Of a stretch of 64,000 nt of DNA, positions 1 to 8,872 are shown piece after piece. Each line of letters begins with the position of its first letter. Within the stretch, counting starts at the first letter, position 1. Made by a program: the position numbers and the translations under genes. A model generated the notes under the pieces. It was not told the DNA's origin and ran no database searches. It saw nothing but the letters and a program-made list of their open reading frames with translations. Source of the stretch: an uncultured Chlorobiaceae bacterium (lineage in GTDB: Bacteria; Bacteroidota; Chlorobiia; Chlorobiales; Chlorobiaceae); contig CAIJPS010000083.1 of assembly GCA_903822595.1 (NCBI GenBank), positions 62,001 through 126,000 of the forward strand, given 5' to 3'.

Positions 1-2
1 TC

Positions 3-233
3 GGCCATTTAAACACCCAATGGCTCTACATCTCCTTTACCATTGGGCTCTCTCTGATCGGTATTGTTATGTTCGGAACACTCACCGGATCGATGCTCCC
101 CCTGCTGCTGAAGCGGCTCGGCCTCGACCCGGCGGTCTCCTCGGCACCCTTTGTTGCAACACTTGTCGATGTAACCGGTATTGTCATCTACTTCAGCGTC
201 GCATCACTTCTTCTGGGCGGGATACTTCTCTGA
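3..233 (+). CDS. mgtE: MgtE-type magnesium transporter, C-terminal end only
   Basis: The reading frame is open from the left edge and ends at TGA 231-233. About 76 residues are visible. They form two or three hydrophobic helices with the closing pattern of the MgtE membrane domain: a stretch [18 protein letters not shown], then IVIYF and a final hydrophobic helix. In MgtE these residues line the Mg2+ pore at the cytoplasmic membrane. The start and the cytosolic CBS domains lie outside the window. The next gene begins 17 bases later on the same strand, so the two may be cotranscribed. Confidence 0.8.
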   Translation, partial: GHLNTQWLYISFTIGLSLIGIVMFGTLTGSMLPLLLKRLGLDPAVSSAPFVATLVDVTGIVIYFSVASLLLGGILL

Positions 234-250
234 AAAAACAGCTTGATCGT

Positions 251-1888
251 ATGGAACAGGAACGCGAATCACTCGAATTTGACATTGTCTATGTCGGCGC
301 AGGCCCGGCAAACCTCGCCTCCGCCATCCACCTCCAGCATCTGATCAAGCGCCACAACGCCCAATCAGCCAATCCTCTGGAGCCCTCCATAGCCGTTATC
401 GAGAAAGGACGATACACCGGTGCCCACCTGCTCTCAGGCGCTCTGCTTGACCCGAGAGCCCTCGATGAATTTTTTCCCGACTATCGCAAGCAAGGCTGCC
501 CGATTGAAGCTACGGTCACAAAGGAAACACTCTCGTTGCTGCAAAGTAAACGGAAATTCCCGATTCCCTTTCTCCCCGAAACATTCAGCAACAAAAATTC
601 GCTGCTCGTCTCGCTCAGCCGCCTCGGAGCATGGATGGCTGAAAAAGCAGAAGCGGAAGGAGTACAGCTTTTCGACAACACCGCCGCATCAGCACCCTTT
701 ATCGAAAACGGCAGACTTGCAGGCATCATTACTGACGACAAGGGGCTCGACCGGGAAAGAAACGCCAAAGCCAACTTTGAACCGGGGCTTCTGCTCAAAA
801 GCAACGTTACGGTGATCGGAGAAGGCTCCGACGGCTCACTCTTCCGCCAACTCTCTTCACTCTTTCTTTCAGAGAACCCCGGGCAGCGCTACGAAACCGG
901 GGTAAAAGAGACCTGGCGGATAACGGAAGGGCGCCTCAAGGCCGGAGAGGTGCACCAGTTTTTCGGCTACCCTCTGTCAGCGGAAAGCTACGGCGGCGGA
1001 TGGCTCTACGCCTTCTCCCCGACACTCATCTCCATCGGATTCATCTCCTCATTGGGGCCCGATTCGCCCCTGTGTGACCCCCATCTCAACCTCCAGCGCT
1101 TCAAACTTCACCCGCAGCTTGCAAAAATCCTCATCGGAGGAACAATGGTTGAAGCAGGAGCAAGAACCATCAGCTCCGGTGGCCTTGACGCCATGCCGCA
1201 GCTCCACGGGCCAGGCTTTCTCGTCACCGGCGAATCAGCCGGGATGGTCAACATGCAGCGACACAAAGGGATACACCTCGCCATGAAGTCCGGCCTCCTT
1301 GCCGCAGAAACCCTCTTTGATGCGCTGCTGCACGATGATTTTTCAACCGAACGGCTGAAAGGCTACAGTGAGCGGTTCAGAAACTCATGGGCCTTCGAAG
1401 AGCTGCACGCCGCCCGGAACTACCGCAAAGCCTTCGATAAAGGGCTCTATGCCGGACTCGTTCAGGCAGGCCTTCAGCTCAGCTTTCCCGGCCTCTCCCT
1501 CACCGCCAAAGCAGAGCCGAAAAAGCAGAAAAAGCTTGTTGATGGCGAAGAGACGTTCAGGCCGGATGGCCAGCTCACCTTCAGCAAAGAGCGGAGCCTC
1601 TTCAATTCAGGCGTCATGCACGAAGAGAACCAGCCCTGCCACCTGCGCATCAAACCGGAAGATATCGCAGCGATCTGCCTGAAAAAATGCCTTGTGGAGT
1701 TCGGCAACCCCTGCAAGCACTTCTGCCCCGCAACAGTCTACGAAATCACCACCGAACCCCTTCTGGCGCTCAAACTCAACCCCTCCAACTGCCTCCACTG
1801 CAAAACCTGCGAAGTAGCCGACCCCTACGGCATCATCACCTGGACAACACCCGAAGGCGGCGGCGGACCGGGGTACAAACTAAGCTAA
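251..1888 (+). CDS. Electron transfer flavoprotein-quinone oxidoreductase (ETF-QO)
   Basis: A 545-residue flavoprotein expected to pass electrons from reduced ETF to the membrane quinone pool. An FAD dinucleotide-binding motif (VGAGPANLASAIHL) lies near the N-terminus, and the C-terminus carries the ferredoxin-like [4Fe-4S] segment with NCLHCKTCEVADP followed by the family's PEGGGGPGY ending. Length matches the usual 540-600. The frame stays open upstream to base 20, but that part overlaps the mgtE end in another frame, so I place the start at ATG 251. In green sulfur bacteria the acceptor would be menaquinone or chlorobiumquinone; that is inference. No ETF genes are adjacent. Confidence 0.85.
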   Translation: MEQERESLEFDIVYVGAGPANLASAIHLQHLIKRHNAQSANPLEPSIAVIEKGRYTGAHLLSGALLDPRALDEFFPDYRKQGCPIEATVTKETLSLLQSKRKFPIPFLPETFSNKNSLLVSLSRLGAWMAEKAEAEGVQLFDNTAASAPFIENGRLAGIITDDKGLDRERNAKANFEPGLLLKSNVTVIGEGSDGSLFRQLSSLFLSENPGQRYETGVKETWRITEGRLKAGEVHQFFGYPLSAESYGGGWLYAFSPTLISIGFISSLGPDSPLCDPHLNLQRFKLHPQLAKILIGGTMVEAGARTISSGGLDAMPQLHGPGFLVTGESAGMVNMQRHKGIHLAMKSGLLAAETLFDALLHDDFSTERLKGYSERFRNSWAFEELHAARNYRKAFDKGLYAGLVQAGLQLSFPGLSLTAKAEPKKQKKLVDGEETFRPDGQLTFSKERSLFNSGVMHEENQPCHLRIKPEDIAAICLKKCLVEFGNPCKHFCPATVYEITTEPLLALKLNPSNCLHCKTCEVADPYGIITWTTPEGGGGPGYKLS

Positions 1889-2026
1889 AAACAAACCTCA
1901 ACAACAGTCATCGAGAGAGATACTCTTTACACCGGCTTTGGTACTGAATGAAAAAAATCTGTTATCTTGATTGAGAAAAGTACCTTGATCCTTATGACCA
2001 CCGTCCCCAAACGAGAACGAAGCACC

Positions 2027-2329
2027 ATGCGCCTGACAACAAAGCAAATAAACACCATCGTCACCACCTGCCGCACCTTTGCGGGAGCGAGTGCGCTCGT
2101 CTGGCTCTATGGCTCACGGCTTGATGACACTCGTCATGGTGGAGATATTGACCTGCTGATTGAACCTCAAGTGAGCATCAATTTGCTGCTCCGTGCTCGC
2201 ATCAAAACCATTCTGGAACAAACGCTCAGCCTTCCTGTTGATGTGATGGTCAAAAACCCTGGTGCACCCGAAAATCCCTTTCTCTCAATCGTTCGTGCTC
2301 AAGCAAAACCACTGGAAATCACGCCATGA
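2027..2329 (+). CDS. mntA: MNT-domain nucleotidyltransferase, MntA-type antitoxin
   Basis: A small (100-residue) minimal nucleotidyltransferase. It has the family signature GS, nine residues, then DID (GSRLDDTRHGGDID), which binds metal and nucleotide. In characterised MntA/HepT pairs this enzyme silences the HEPN toxin by AMPylating a tyrosine beside its active site. The stop overlaps the start of the HEPN gene by four bases (ATGA), the usual arrangement. An in-frame ATG at 1994 and a TTG at 1967 would give longer proteins. I prefer 2027 because the conserved fold begins right after it, but no strong ribosome binding site decides the matter. Confidence 0.8.
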   Translation: MRLTTKQINTIVTTCRTFAGASALVWLYGSRLDDTRHGGDIDLLIEPQVSINLLLRARIKTILEQTLSLPVDVMVKNPGAPENPFLSIVRAQAKPLEITP

Positions 2330-2862
2330 GGTCAACGACATCGGAATTATTATTTTCAGAAAAGCAGCACTTGGCCAACCTGCTTGAAGCAATTCAGCTA
2401 TGCGTTTACTTCCTCAACGCATCACAAAAAAGCATTGACTGGCCACTCACAAGCTCGGTGCTGACTCTGCAAAAAAAAGACAACAACCTTTTCGAAGCCT
2501 TGGCCGCAATCAACCAACGCTTTGCCAAGCTCCAGGACACATTGGGCTCAGCCATGCGCCACAGCTTGTTACTCTCAGGCGAGCAGGCTGACAGCTTCAT
2601 TAAAGTGCTGGCAATCTTCGAAAAGAACCAGGTTATTCATTCCGTTGAAGAGTGGCAAGTAGCCCGAACTGCCAGAAATCTGGCTGCTCACGACTACGAA
2701 ATCGACTATAGCGACGTTGCAGACCACTTCAACACCCTGCACACCCTTACCATCAACCTCTATCAGATAGCGCGACGCTTTGTCATTTACTGTGAACAAG
2801 AGCTTGGGATATGCCCCCGCACTTCCGATTTTTCTGATGAGTTTTACCTGATTACCAAATAA
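2326..2862 (+). CDS. hepT: HEPN-domain ribonuclease toxin, HepT-like
   Basis: A 178-residue, mainly helical protein. Near residue 120 it carries RNLAAHDY, an exact RX4HXY motif. In HEPN toxins the Arg and His form the RNase site, and the Tyr is the residue AMPylated by the partner MntA. It is translationally coupled to the preceding nucleotidyltransferase. Cells lacking the antitoxin would be expected to suffer RNA cleavage. It is somewhat longer than the shortest HepT proteins (about 140 residues), with an N-terminal helical extension. The pair sits beside the CRISPR island, as defence genes often do. Confidence 0.8.
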   Translation: MRSTTSELLFSEKQHLANLLEAIQLCVYFLNASQKSIDWPLTSSVLTLQKKDNNLFEALAAINQRFAKLQDTLGSAMRHSLLLSGEQADSFIKVLAIFEKNQVIHSVEEWQVARTARNLAAHDYEIDYSDVADHFNTLHTLTINLYQIARRFVIYCEQELGICPRTSDFSDEFYLITK

Positions 2863-2954
2863 AGCTGAACCGATCGCAGGAACCCCTCTTCTACCAGAAT
2901 GGCGTACTACACCTTCATGCAGTCGCCCGACTCAACCACACAAAGGGAAGAATG

Positions 2955-3833
2955 TCAACTTCCAAGCGCCCCACACTGCATGAAGAAATCACGCAACCGG
3001 TGGGTGCCATAAAGCGGAGCAATGAAATCAACCCGGCTGAGCGTCGTCGCAAAAAGCGCAACATCGTGCACATCGCGATTGAAGAGACCAACTGCCGCAA
3101 CCAGCCCGTCAGCCGCCCAAAGTGGCAGAGGAAACACGATGGGCTTTGTTTGGGCAATTTCCATAGCCAGATCAACCATTTCAAGGTAAGTGAAGACCTC
3201 AGGCCCGCCCACTTCAACATCTTTGGCCGTTCCATCGACCGCATCAACGCAAACCTTTGACAGGTCAGCGCCATGAACGGGATTCGAGCGCTGGTAACCA
3301 TCCCCGACCATCAGCATGAACCCTTTGCGTGCCCTCGCAACAAACTGCCCGATCTCCGAATAGTAGCCAGTCGGGCGGATAATGGCTGATTCAATATTGG
3401 CCGCTTTCAGCTCCCGGACAAACTTCTCGTGAGCCTGCACATTCGGAATATTCATCATCCGATGCGCATCGAAAACCGAGACATAAACAAACTTCTTGAC
3501 CTTCGCCTTCAGCGCCACATCCAGCAGATTCATGTTCGCCTGATAATCCACCTCAAAAATGGTATGCACAAAATCAGGCTTGATCATGCCAAGCGACGAA
3601 AAAACAACATCGATGCCATCACATGCCGCAGCAATGGTTTCCGGCTTCGTTGCATCACCCACGATCACCTCGTCAACCAGATCCTCGATAGCTGGCGCAA
3701 AATATGGGCCGGGTTGCCCGACCTTGTCCGGGTTACGCACCAGAGCACGCACCCAATAGCCACGATTTTTGAACTCCTGCACTGCAAAGCGGCCAAGATA
3801 ACCGGTCGACCCGGCAACAAGTACTCTCTTCAT
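2955..3833 (-). CDS. NAD(P)-binding short-chain dehydrogenase, NmrA/atypical SDR type
   Basis: A 292-residue Rossmann-fold protein. The N-terminus has the cofactor glycine motif GSTGYLGRF, an Arg-rich segment (RALVRNP) that usually favours NADP(H), and DVVFSSLG after strand 4. A Tyr-Lys catalytic pair is not evident, as in atypical SDRs that act as isomerases, reductases or redox sensors. The start at 3833 leaves out eight upstream codons that begin with a non-ATG codon. It lies only 27 bases downstream of cas6 on the same strand and could be read through from the cas operon. The substrate is unknown. Related SDRs in phototrophs act in pigment or quinone metabolism, but nothing here decides that. 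Confidence 0.75.
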   Translation of the reverse strand: MKRVLVAGSTGYLGRFAVQEFKNRGYWVRALVRNPDKVGQPGPYFAPAIEDLVDEVIVGDATKPETIAAACDGIDVVFSSLGMIKPDFVHTIFEVDYQANMNLLDVALKAKVKKFVYVSVFDAHRMMNIPNVQAHEKFVRELKAANIESAIIRPTGYYSEIGQFVARARKGFMLMVGDGYQRSNPVHGADLSKVCVDAVDGTAKDVEVGGPEVFTYLEMVDLAMEIAQTKPIVFPLPLWAADGLVAAVGLFNRDVHDVALFATTLSRVDFIAPLYGTHRLRDFFMQCGALGS

Positions 3834-3860
3834 GGTAATGGCAAAAATAATTGACAAATA

Positions 3861-4694
3861 TTATTGAACTGACTCCATCAGCTCCTCCTCTTCTTCAAAA
3901 AGCCTAAAATAAGGCTTTACCATTCCAAAACCCATCGAGTTCTTTTCGCCAAAGCCGCACTCATACCCGATCTCCATCAGCTCACGGGGAGCCCTCAGCC
4001 TGAACGGTGCAAGCGTCCCCTTGATCTTCGTCTCATCCGAACGCCCCTCCTTCAGCGTAATCAGCTTCTGAACCTTCCCATGCATCCGCTCCACATAAGC
4101 CTCATCAATGGCAAAATCAAACTGCCCGCTCTCGCACGAAAACGACCGCCCATGCAGCGTCTGATACTTCCTGCAAAGATTTTCAAGCAGCACCCTTTCA
4201 AACTCCTGATCTCCCGGATAAAGATACTGCGGATACTGATCAGGCTCCCGCTTCGTGGTACAAACCAGCGGCGAAAGCATAATAAACTCCATATCGCCAG
4301 TCAATTCAGGCTGATCAAGCTTCCGAACCGTCTCAACCCGGAACCGCTCATTGCCGATCCAGACATAGGGCTCCTGCAACAAGCCAATAACCAGATGCTC
4401 GATAAACTCCTCCTTCGGAGAAGAGATCGTAACATGCAGCAACGCCTCAGCGGTACTCATTGTCCCGTTTTCATGCATCACCCACTTCCGACGATTCCCC
4501 GGATAAAGCGGTGAAAAGGTAAACAGCTTGAACGCCCTGTTCTGAAGCCTGTACCCCTGATTATGCAACCGCTCCGCATACTCGCTTGAGCTTTTATCAA
4601 CGATGTTGTAGATCAGGGAGGAGGTGAGATGGCTGTTGTTTATTGGCAACGTCACCGTCCGCTTGCGGTGGGAGAGTTCGAGGGTTATGCGCAT
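3861..4694 (-). CDS. cas6: CRISPR pre-crRNA endoribonuclease Cas6
   Basis: A 277-residue RAMP protein and the last cas gene of the operon. The C-terminus has the glycine-rich loop typical of Cas6 (CGFGEKNSMGFGMVKPYF, about residues 247-264). The N-terminus begins with the beta strand of the first ferredoxin-like fold. Cas6 cuts the array transcript within each repeat to leave an eight-base 5' tag. The repeats here end in ATTGAAAC, the classic tag, so the array would be processed in the plus direction. Since Cas6 is separate here, the RT-Cas1 protein lacks the fused Cas6 domain seen in some RT-Cas1 proteins. Confidence 0.9.
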   Translation of the reverse strand: MRITLELSHRKRTVTLPINNSHLTSSLIYNIVDKSSSEYAERLHNQGYRLQNRAFKLFTFSPLYPGNRRKWVMHENGTMSTAEALLHVTISSPKEEFIEHLVIGLLQEPYVWIGNERFRVETVRKLDQPELTGDMEFIMLSPLVCTTKREPDQYPQYLYPGDQEFERVLLENLCRKYQTLHGRSFSCESGQFDFAIDEAYVERMHGKVQKLITLKEGRSDETKIKGTLAPFRLRAPRELMEIGYECGFGEKNSMGFGMVKPYFRLFEEEEELMESVQ

Positions 4695-4709
4695 AGCACA
4701 AGCTTGTGA

Positions 4710-5600
4710 TCAGTATTTATCTATGATTCTTCGCTTGAATTCCTGTTTCTTCAGCACATCATCTACTATTCCTGCAGGAGGAGCAAACTGAAGTGAAGTA
4801 ACAACAGGATAATACTTTTCTTTTGAATCATTATTTCTATCAGCCTTTATAGCGGACACATAAGTCGGTGATGCAAACCGCGGGCTGTCACAGCCATTTG
4901 CACAAGTTACATTAAGATGAGATGATTCGCCGATCATTTTAACCAGCTCATCTGCCGAGTACACTTTATTTCCTATGACTATTTCTTTTATATATGGATA
5001 ATCGCATGTGTATTTACTCAAAAAACGCAAAGATATCTGATCAGTCAATGGGTCATAGATATAATCGTTATTGATTGTATTTATACATTTAACAAGATCC
5101 TCAGAGCATTTCGGAAACCCGAATTCTTCACCATCTTTCTTTAAAATTCTCACACTTCCGAACCCTCTTCGACTCCTTTTTCCAAATCCACCCAATAAAC
5201 ATACAAGCACAAAAAGAGACTCAAGCATACTGATATTAAAGCCATAATTCTCAATCGACAATGATAAGAATACAACAAATTTTTGACCAACATTAAAAGC
5301 CTTTGATTTAGCCTTTTGCTTATGCGGCAATAGGTATTCATAGAAATTGTCATTCCATACGGGATGTGTTGTTCTAACAATTACGTTACTGCGTTTCGCG
5401 ACCTTACCCCCACATCCAAAAATATTTTCTTCCTGCCGCCTTAATTCCTTGATATCCAAATTCCCATTCATAGCACGCCACCAGAAACGTAGCGAGCCCT
5501 TGATTGAAGATGGTCGAATCTCTGGGTACCTGCCATCAGCACCAGCAAGAAACATGGGGGTAATGATTTCGCACTCAAACATAATGGTTTTCATATCCAT
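4710..5600 (-). CDS. cmr1: Type III-B effector subunit Cmr1
   Basis: A 296-residue RAMP protein. The N-terminus has the Cmr1 pattern TPMFLAGADG, then RPSSIKGSLRFWWRAM, and there is a glycine/arginine loop GGFGKRSRRGFGSVRI near residues 140-155. In Cmr complexes Cmr1 sits at the 3' end of the crRNA and helps capture target RNA. It lies 15 bases upstream of cas6 and 5 bases downstream of cmr6, so translation is likely coupled. Codon use is more AT-rich than in the flanking host genes. An alternative ATG lies two codons downstream. Confidence 0.9.
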   Translation of the reverse strand: MDMKTIMFECEIITPMFLAGADGRYPEIRPSSIKGSLRFWWRAMNGNLDIKELRRQEENIFGCGGKVAKRSNVIVRTTHPVWNDNFYEYLLPHKQKAKSKAFNVGQKFVVFLSLSIENYGFNISMLESLFVLVCLLGGFGKRSRRGFGSVRILKKDGEEFGFPKCSEDLVKCINTINNDYIYDPLTDQISLRFLSKYTCDYPYIKEIVIGNKVYSADELVKMIGESSHLNVTCANGCDSPRFASPTYVSAIKADRNNDSKEKYYPVVTSLQFAPPAGIVDDVLKKQEFKRRIIDKY

Positions 5601-5605
5601 TCTCC

Positions 5606-6700
5606 TTACCCGTGATTCTTGATGTATCCATATCCAACAGCTGTTTTTGCACCTATCCCATGATCTTCAAGCGCTTTTTTAAGCCATTCAGCAATCACTT
5701 CTGATGGCTTTTTCCCATTAAAATAAGGTAAATCAATTTCATGGTCATTACATTTTTTAACTCCGCATAAAAAGCGAAAAGTTGCATTTTGAACAGTCAA
5801 AAAATTGATCGGAATGGGTTCAAGGTAGTCTGCGGGTGGCACGATTTTAAGACCATTCTCCTCAGGCATGTAATAAGCTCCATAATGAGGATTCATGATA
5901 TCAACGCAGATTTCAGGAGCTTCCAACGGAAACGCATCAAAGAAATATACTTTGCCTCTGAAAGAATCACCCAAGGCTGTTGGCTCAAGGTGAAATTTCT
6001 CTTTCACTGGTATGTTGTTTTCAAAACAAATCTTTTTCACTTTGGCAGGACAACCGAAAATGTGGCAGAACCCCTTATCCTGTAAAGCTCGGGATTCAGC
6101 ATTCACAAGGGGGTACTCTTTTTCTTTTGGTGGAACCATGCCAGAATCCAGATCACCGAATATCTCAGTAATCATCCAGCTTCTGACAACTCCTTTTATC
6201 GCACTGCCTGGAATATACGGGATACCATAGACATGATGCAGCGTCATAGATGTTTCATGGACCGACTCGTTACCCAAACCGACGATCATACGCCAATCAC
6301 ATTTTGCCTCATGCTGTATGATGGAAAGCCCCAATGAGCAAATACTTTTCTTATGTCGATCGGCTATACCATGGATATCAATATCACCGTAGAAAGGGAT
6401 CGGATAAAAGATGACACGATGACGATCAGCCTTGTAAAAAAGAAACTTCTCCCCATCAAACCGAGCCGCCTTGTTGAGCTTCAGTGAAAAATTATCTATG
6501 AGAATACCGCCCACAGAAGATGCTCCTTTCAAAGCATCCCTCGTATCGGAAGGCATATAGGTTTGCCCGTCCACCGAGTTATTATCTATGCAATCTTTGT
6601 GTTGCAAACAATCCTCCCGGTTTTCTTCATTTTTTTCTGCAGATACCTCTATACCGATCTTTAGAGCCCCTTCCAAGAGTTGTTTTTTCCAATCCCCCAT
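5606..6700 (-). CDS. cmr6: Type III-B effector subunit Cmr6
   Basis: A 364-residue RAMP protein. The core signature GIPYIPGSAIKGVVRSW lies about midway, and the C-terminus has the glycine-rich RAMP loop GIGAKTAVGYGYI. The first 90 residues or so are poorly conserved and may be a linker. Cmr6 belongs to the backbone cap near Cmr1, holding the 3' part of the crRNA. It lies between cmr1 and the longer Cmr5-like gene, with gaps of 5 and 12 bases. Confidence 0.9.
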   Translation of the reverse strand: MGDWKKQLLEGALKIGIEVSAEKNEENREDCLQHKDCIDNNSVDGQTYMPSDTRDALKGASSVGGILIDNFSLKLNKAARFDGEKFLFYKADRHRVIFYPIPFYGDIDIHGIADRHKKSICSLGLSIIQHEAKCDWRMIVGLGNESVHETSMTLHHVYGIPYIPGSAIKGVVRSWMITEIFGDLDSGMVPPKEKEYPLVNAESRALQDKGFCHIFGCPAKVKKICFENNIPVKEKFHLEPTALGDSFRGKVYFFDAFPLEAPEICVDIMNPHYGAYYMPEENGLKIVPPADYLEPIPINFLTVQNATFRFLCGVKKCNDHEIDLPYFNGKKPSEVIAEWLKKALEDHGIGAKTAVGYGYIKNHG

Positions 6701-6712
6701 TTCACAGAAATC

Positions 6713-7405
6713 TTACATTGATAATTGAGAATGTTCGACAGTCAAACCTTCCGAAAAACGGCATAACCACCCCAAAAACACAAGCGCCTCAAGAGTAAGC
6801 ACTCGAGTTTTGGATGAATCCAGCTTCAATCTGAAATTCTCAATCAAATCGCCATTATCGCCTTCCAATAAAGGTTCGACAGCCATCAGCCTTCCACCAA
6901 GATGATCAAAAAGCAAACGATAGTATTTTAAATTTTTCTTTTTTTTATGCTTACCGATAAATGCCAGCGATGCACCAAGACCATTTGTACGAATCATCAT
7001 CTGCAGACTCTTAACGGCATTTGTATAATCTTTCTTGCCTGATGATGCCCCTCTTACTGCACATTGCCATGCCACCAGTTCGCATTCACCCTGGAATTCA
7101 ATGTCGTTTTCCGCAGTTTTTTGTGCGCCCTCTGCTGGTGCTATAGGCCCCGCATTTACCCGAGATCCGGCTGGGGCATGACGAAGACTCAGATGAGGCG
7201 AAACAGAAAAAACCTCTCCACCAATGCGCAGAGAAATAATTTGACCATTTTCTTTTTCGACATTGCAAGGCTTTTCGTGATGCAAGGTCTTGTCAAGTAA
7301 ATCGCGAATTCCAAAGGGCACGGCTTCGCCTTTAGCATGTGTATCTGCTGTATCAGGTTTAAGCCGCCAGATTCCTTTGTTGTCACAATACAATGTCGCC
7401 ATCAT
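6713..7405 (-). CDS. Second Cmr5-like protein with a unique N-terminal extension
   Basis: About 230 residues. The C-terminal 120 resemble Cmr5 and its neighbour: NGLGASLAFIG matches SGLAATLAFMF in the upstream gene, and LEALVFLGWLCRFSEGL matches GEALAFVTWLRRFADGM. Both arms frame a small helical bundle. The first 110 residues (charged, with short beta-like segments and an Ala/Pro-rich linker near 80-100) have no counterpart in the ordinary Cmr5, and I do not recognise them. The gene overlaps the end of the canonical cmr5. An ATG at 7414 is also possible, but the AAGGAG sits too close to it, so 7405 (or 7402) is better placed. It probably arose by tandem duplication. Confidence 0.75.
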   Translation of the reverse strand: MMATLYCDNKGIWRLKPDTADTHAKGEAVPFGIRDLLDKTLHHEKPCNVEKENGQIISLRIGGEVFSVSPHLSLRHAPAGSRVNAGPIAPAEGAQKTAENDIEFQGECELVAWQCAVRGASSGKKDYTNAVKSLQMMIRTNGLGASLAFIGKHKKKKNLKYYRLLFDHLGGRLMAVEPLLEGDNGDLIENFRLKLDSSKTRVLTLEALVFLGWLCRFSEGLTVEHSQLSM

Positions 7406-7805
7406 GCACTCCATTCTCCTTCTTCTTGATCATGCCATCCGCAAAACGTCGCAACCAGGTGACAAAAGCGAGAGCTTCACCAGTTACAACCCGATATTCC
7501 CCATTTTCCAGCATTATCACCTGATGAACAAGTTCATTTTGTTCGGAATGCACTCTCAGCAAATGCAACTTCCTGAGCCAGTCGGCAAGCTGTGAATACA
7601 ACAGATCATGCTCATTTTTCCCTTTCTTAGAAAACATAAACGCAAGCGTAGCAGCAAGACCACTTGATTTAATTCTCATGGGGGTTTTCCTGACAAGCGA
7701 CTTGTATTCTTCCGCATATGACTCGTTGTTTGCGTCAGTGACACATTGAAACGCCTCGTTCGCTCGTTTTCGCTCGTGTTGTAATCGACTGCTGATAGCC
7801 GACAT
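7383..7805 (-). CDS. cmr5: Type III-B small subunit Cmr5
   Basis: 140 residues, helical, the normal size of Cmr5. It has the family pattern of an N-terminal Arg-rich helix, a central RIKSSGLAATLAFMF, and a C-terminal helix GEALAFVTWLRRFADGM. Cmr5 lines the belly of the Cmr complex beside the target RNA and does not cut it. A strong site (GAGGGAG) precedes the ATG. It lies 17 bases downstream of cmr4, and its end overlaps the start region of the second Cmr5-like gene. Confidence 0.85.
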   Translation of the reverse strand: MSAISSRLQHERKRANEAFQCVTDANNESYAEEYKSLVRKTPMRIKSSGLAATLAFMFSKKGKNEHDLLYSQLADWLRKLHLLRVHSEQNELVHQVIMLENGEYRVVTGEALAFVTWLRRFADGMIKKKENGVHDGDIVL

Positions 7806-7822
7806 GATGTTCTCCCTCTGGT

Positions 7823-8860
7823 TTACTTGATCGGTATCGTTCTTACAAGTCCTTTTCCTAGCGTAGCATTTCCACCTATCTGTACCACTTCAGGAAGATT
7901 CGTGATAAAGAAATCGGTAACAAGTACTGTTTCTGCCTGAGAATTTGATGGGCTTTCAGAGTTAGTGAAAAGTTTCTTTTTTTCGTCCGGCAGAAACACT
8001 GGCCCTGAAAAAACCAGCGAATAGAGAATACTTTCCGCAGGCAGATACTCTTCGGTGAAAAGCGCCCCGTCTTCAACTGTCCCTTTTGCGTTATCAATCT
8101 TTGTCCTGGTTATAACCTCGGTAGAAAGGTTAACAAAATCGGTGAAATCATCATTGTGAAGAATAACCAGAGCACTCGTTATATGATTTCGCCAGAATGC
8201 ATAGGTATCATTACCTTCACTGGGGGTTTTAAATAACCATTCGGCAAGAGTTTCTGCCAGTGCTTTGCAATAAGTTGTATCAACACTAGCCTTAAAGGAA
8301 TACTCTTCAAGAACAATCTTCTTCTTTGTAGCGTTCTCTTCCTGTGTATTGACTATAAGATCTGAGCTTGAAACAAGGCTTTCGCCCGACTTAATTTCAG
8401 GAACATTACTCTGGAGAATTGATTTCAATTTGCCAGCAGGCACCGTAACAATATTGAGTGACAGGTCCCTTCTGAACTGTTCCAGAACTTTTGGGGATGT
8501 AATCCAAGCATATACGCCCCGCATTGATTTGACAGGAAACAGTAGCAACCGTGCATCGGTGAACCCTATCGCTCCCTGAAACTGTTTGCATTCAGCAAAA
8601 TATGCTTTAACGTTGTCATTCTTTTTCTCATCATCATACCCGAAAGCAAGATGGATCTTTTTGCGATCATCATCATTTTCTGACAATACATTTTCAAATG
8701 CCTCCCGAAGGCTTCCCTTCAGGCTTGAACTTTCAATTTTGGGAAAAGACGTGTGCCGCTCACGCTGTATAGGGAGATCGACAACCCCAAGATCGCTGCC
8801 GCTTCCGGCATGCAGAGCAGTTTCGCAGACCATAAACAACGGTGTGGCTTTTTTATACAT
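7823..8860 (-). CDS. cmr4: Type III-B backbone subunit and target-RNA nuclease Cmr4
   Basis: A 345-residue RAMP protein. The N-terminal motif ALHAGSGSDLGVVDLPIQRE contains Asp28, at the position of the catalytic Asp that cuts target RNA every six bases in known Cmr4 proteins. KIESSSLKGSLREAF follows, and the closing glycine-rich loop is GGNATLGKGLVRT. With the catalytic Asp present, RNA cleavage should be intact. Several copies would form the complex backbone. It lies 12 bases from the CARF gene upstream and 17 from cmr5 downstream. Confidence 0.92.
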   Translation of the reverse strand: MYKKATPLFMVCETALHAGSGSDLGVVDLPIQRERHTSFPKIESSSLKGSLREAFENVLSENDDDRKKIHLAFGYDDEKKNDNVKAYFAECKQFQGAIGFTDARLLLFPVKSMRGVYAWITSPKVLEQFRRDLSLNIVTVPAGKLKSILQSNVPEIKSGESLVSSSDLIVNTQEENATKKKIVLEEYSFKASVDTTYCKALAETLAEWLFKTPSEGNDTYAFWRNHITSALVILHNDDFTDFVNLSTEVITRTKIDNAKGTVEDGALFTEEYLPAESILYSLVFSGPVFLPDEKKKLFTNSESPSNSQAETVLVTDFFITNLPEVVQIGGNATLGKGLVRTIPIK

Positions 8861-8872
8861 GGCTATTTCTCA

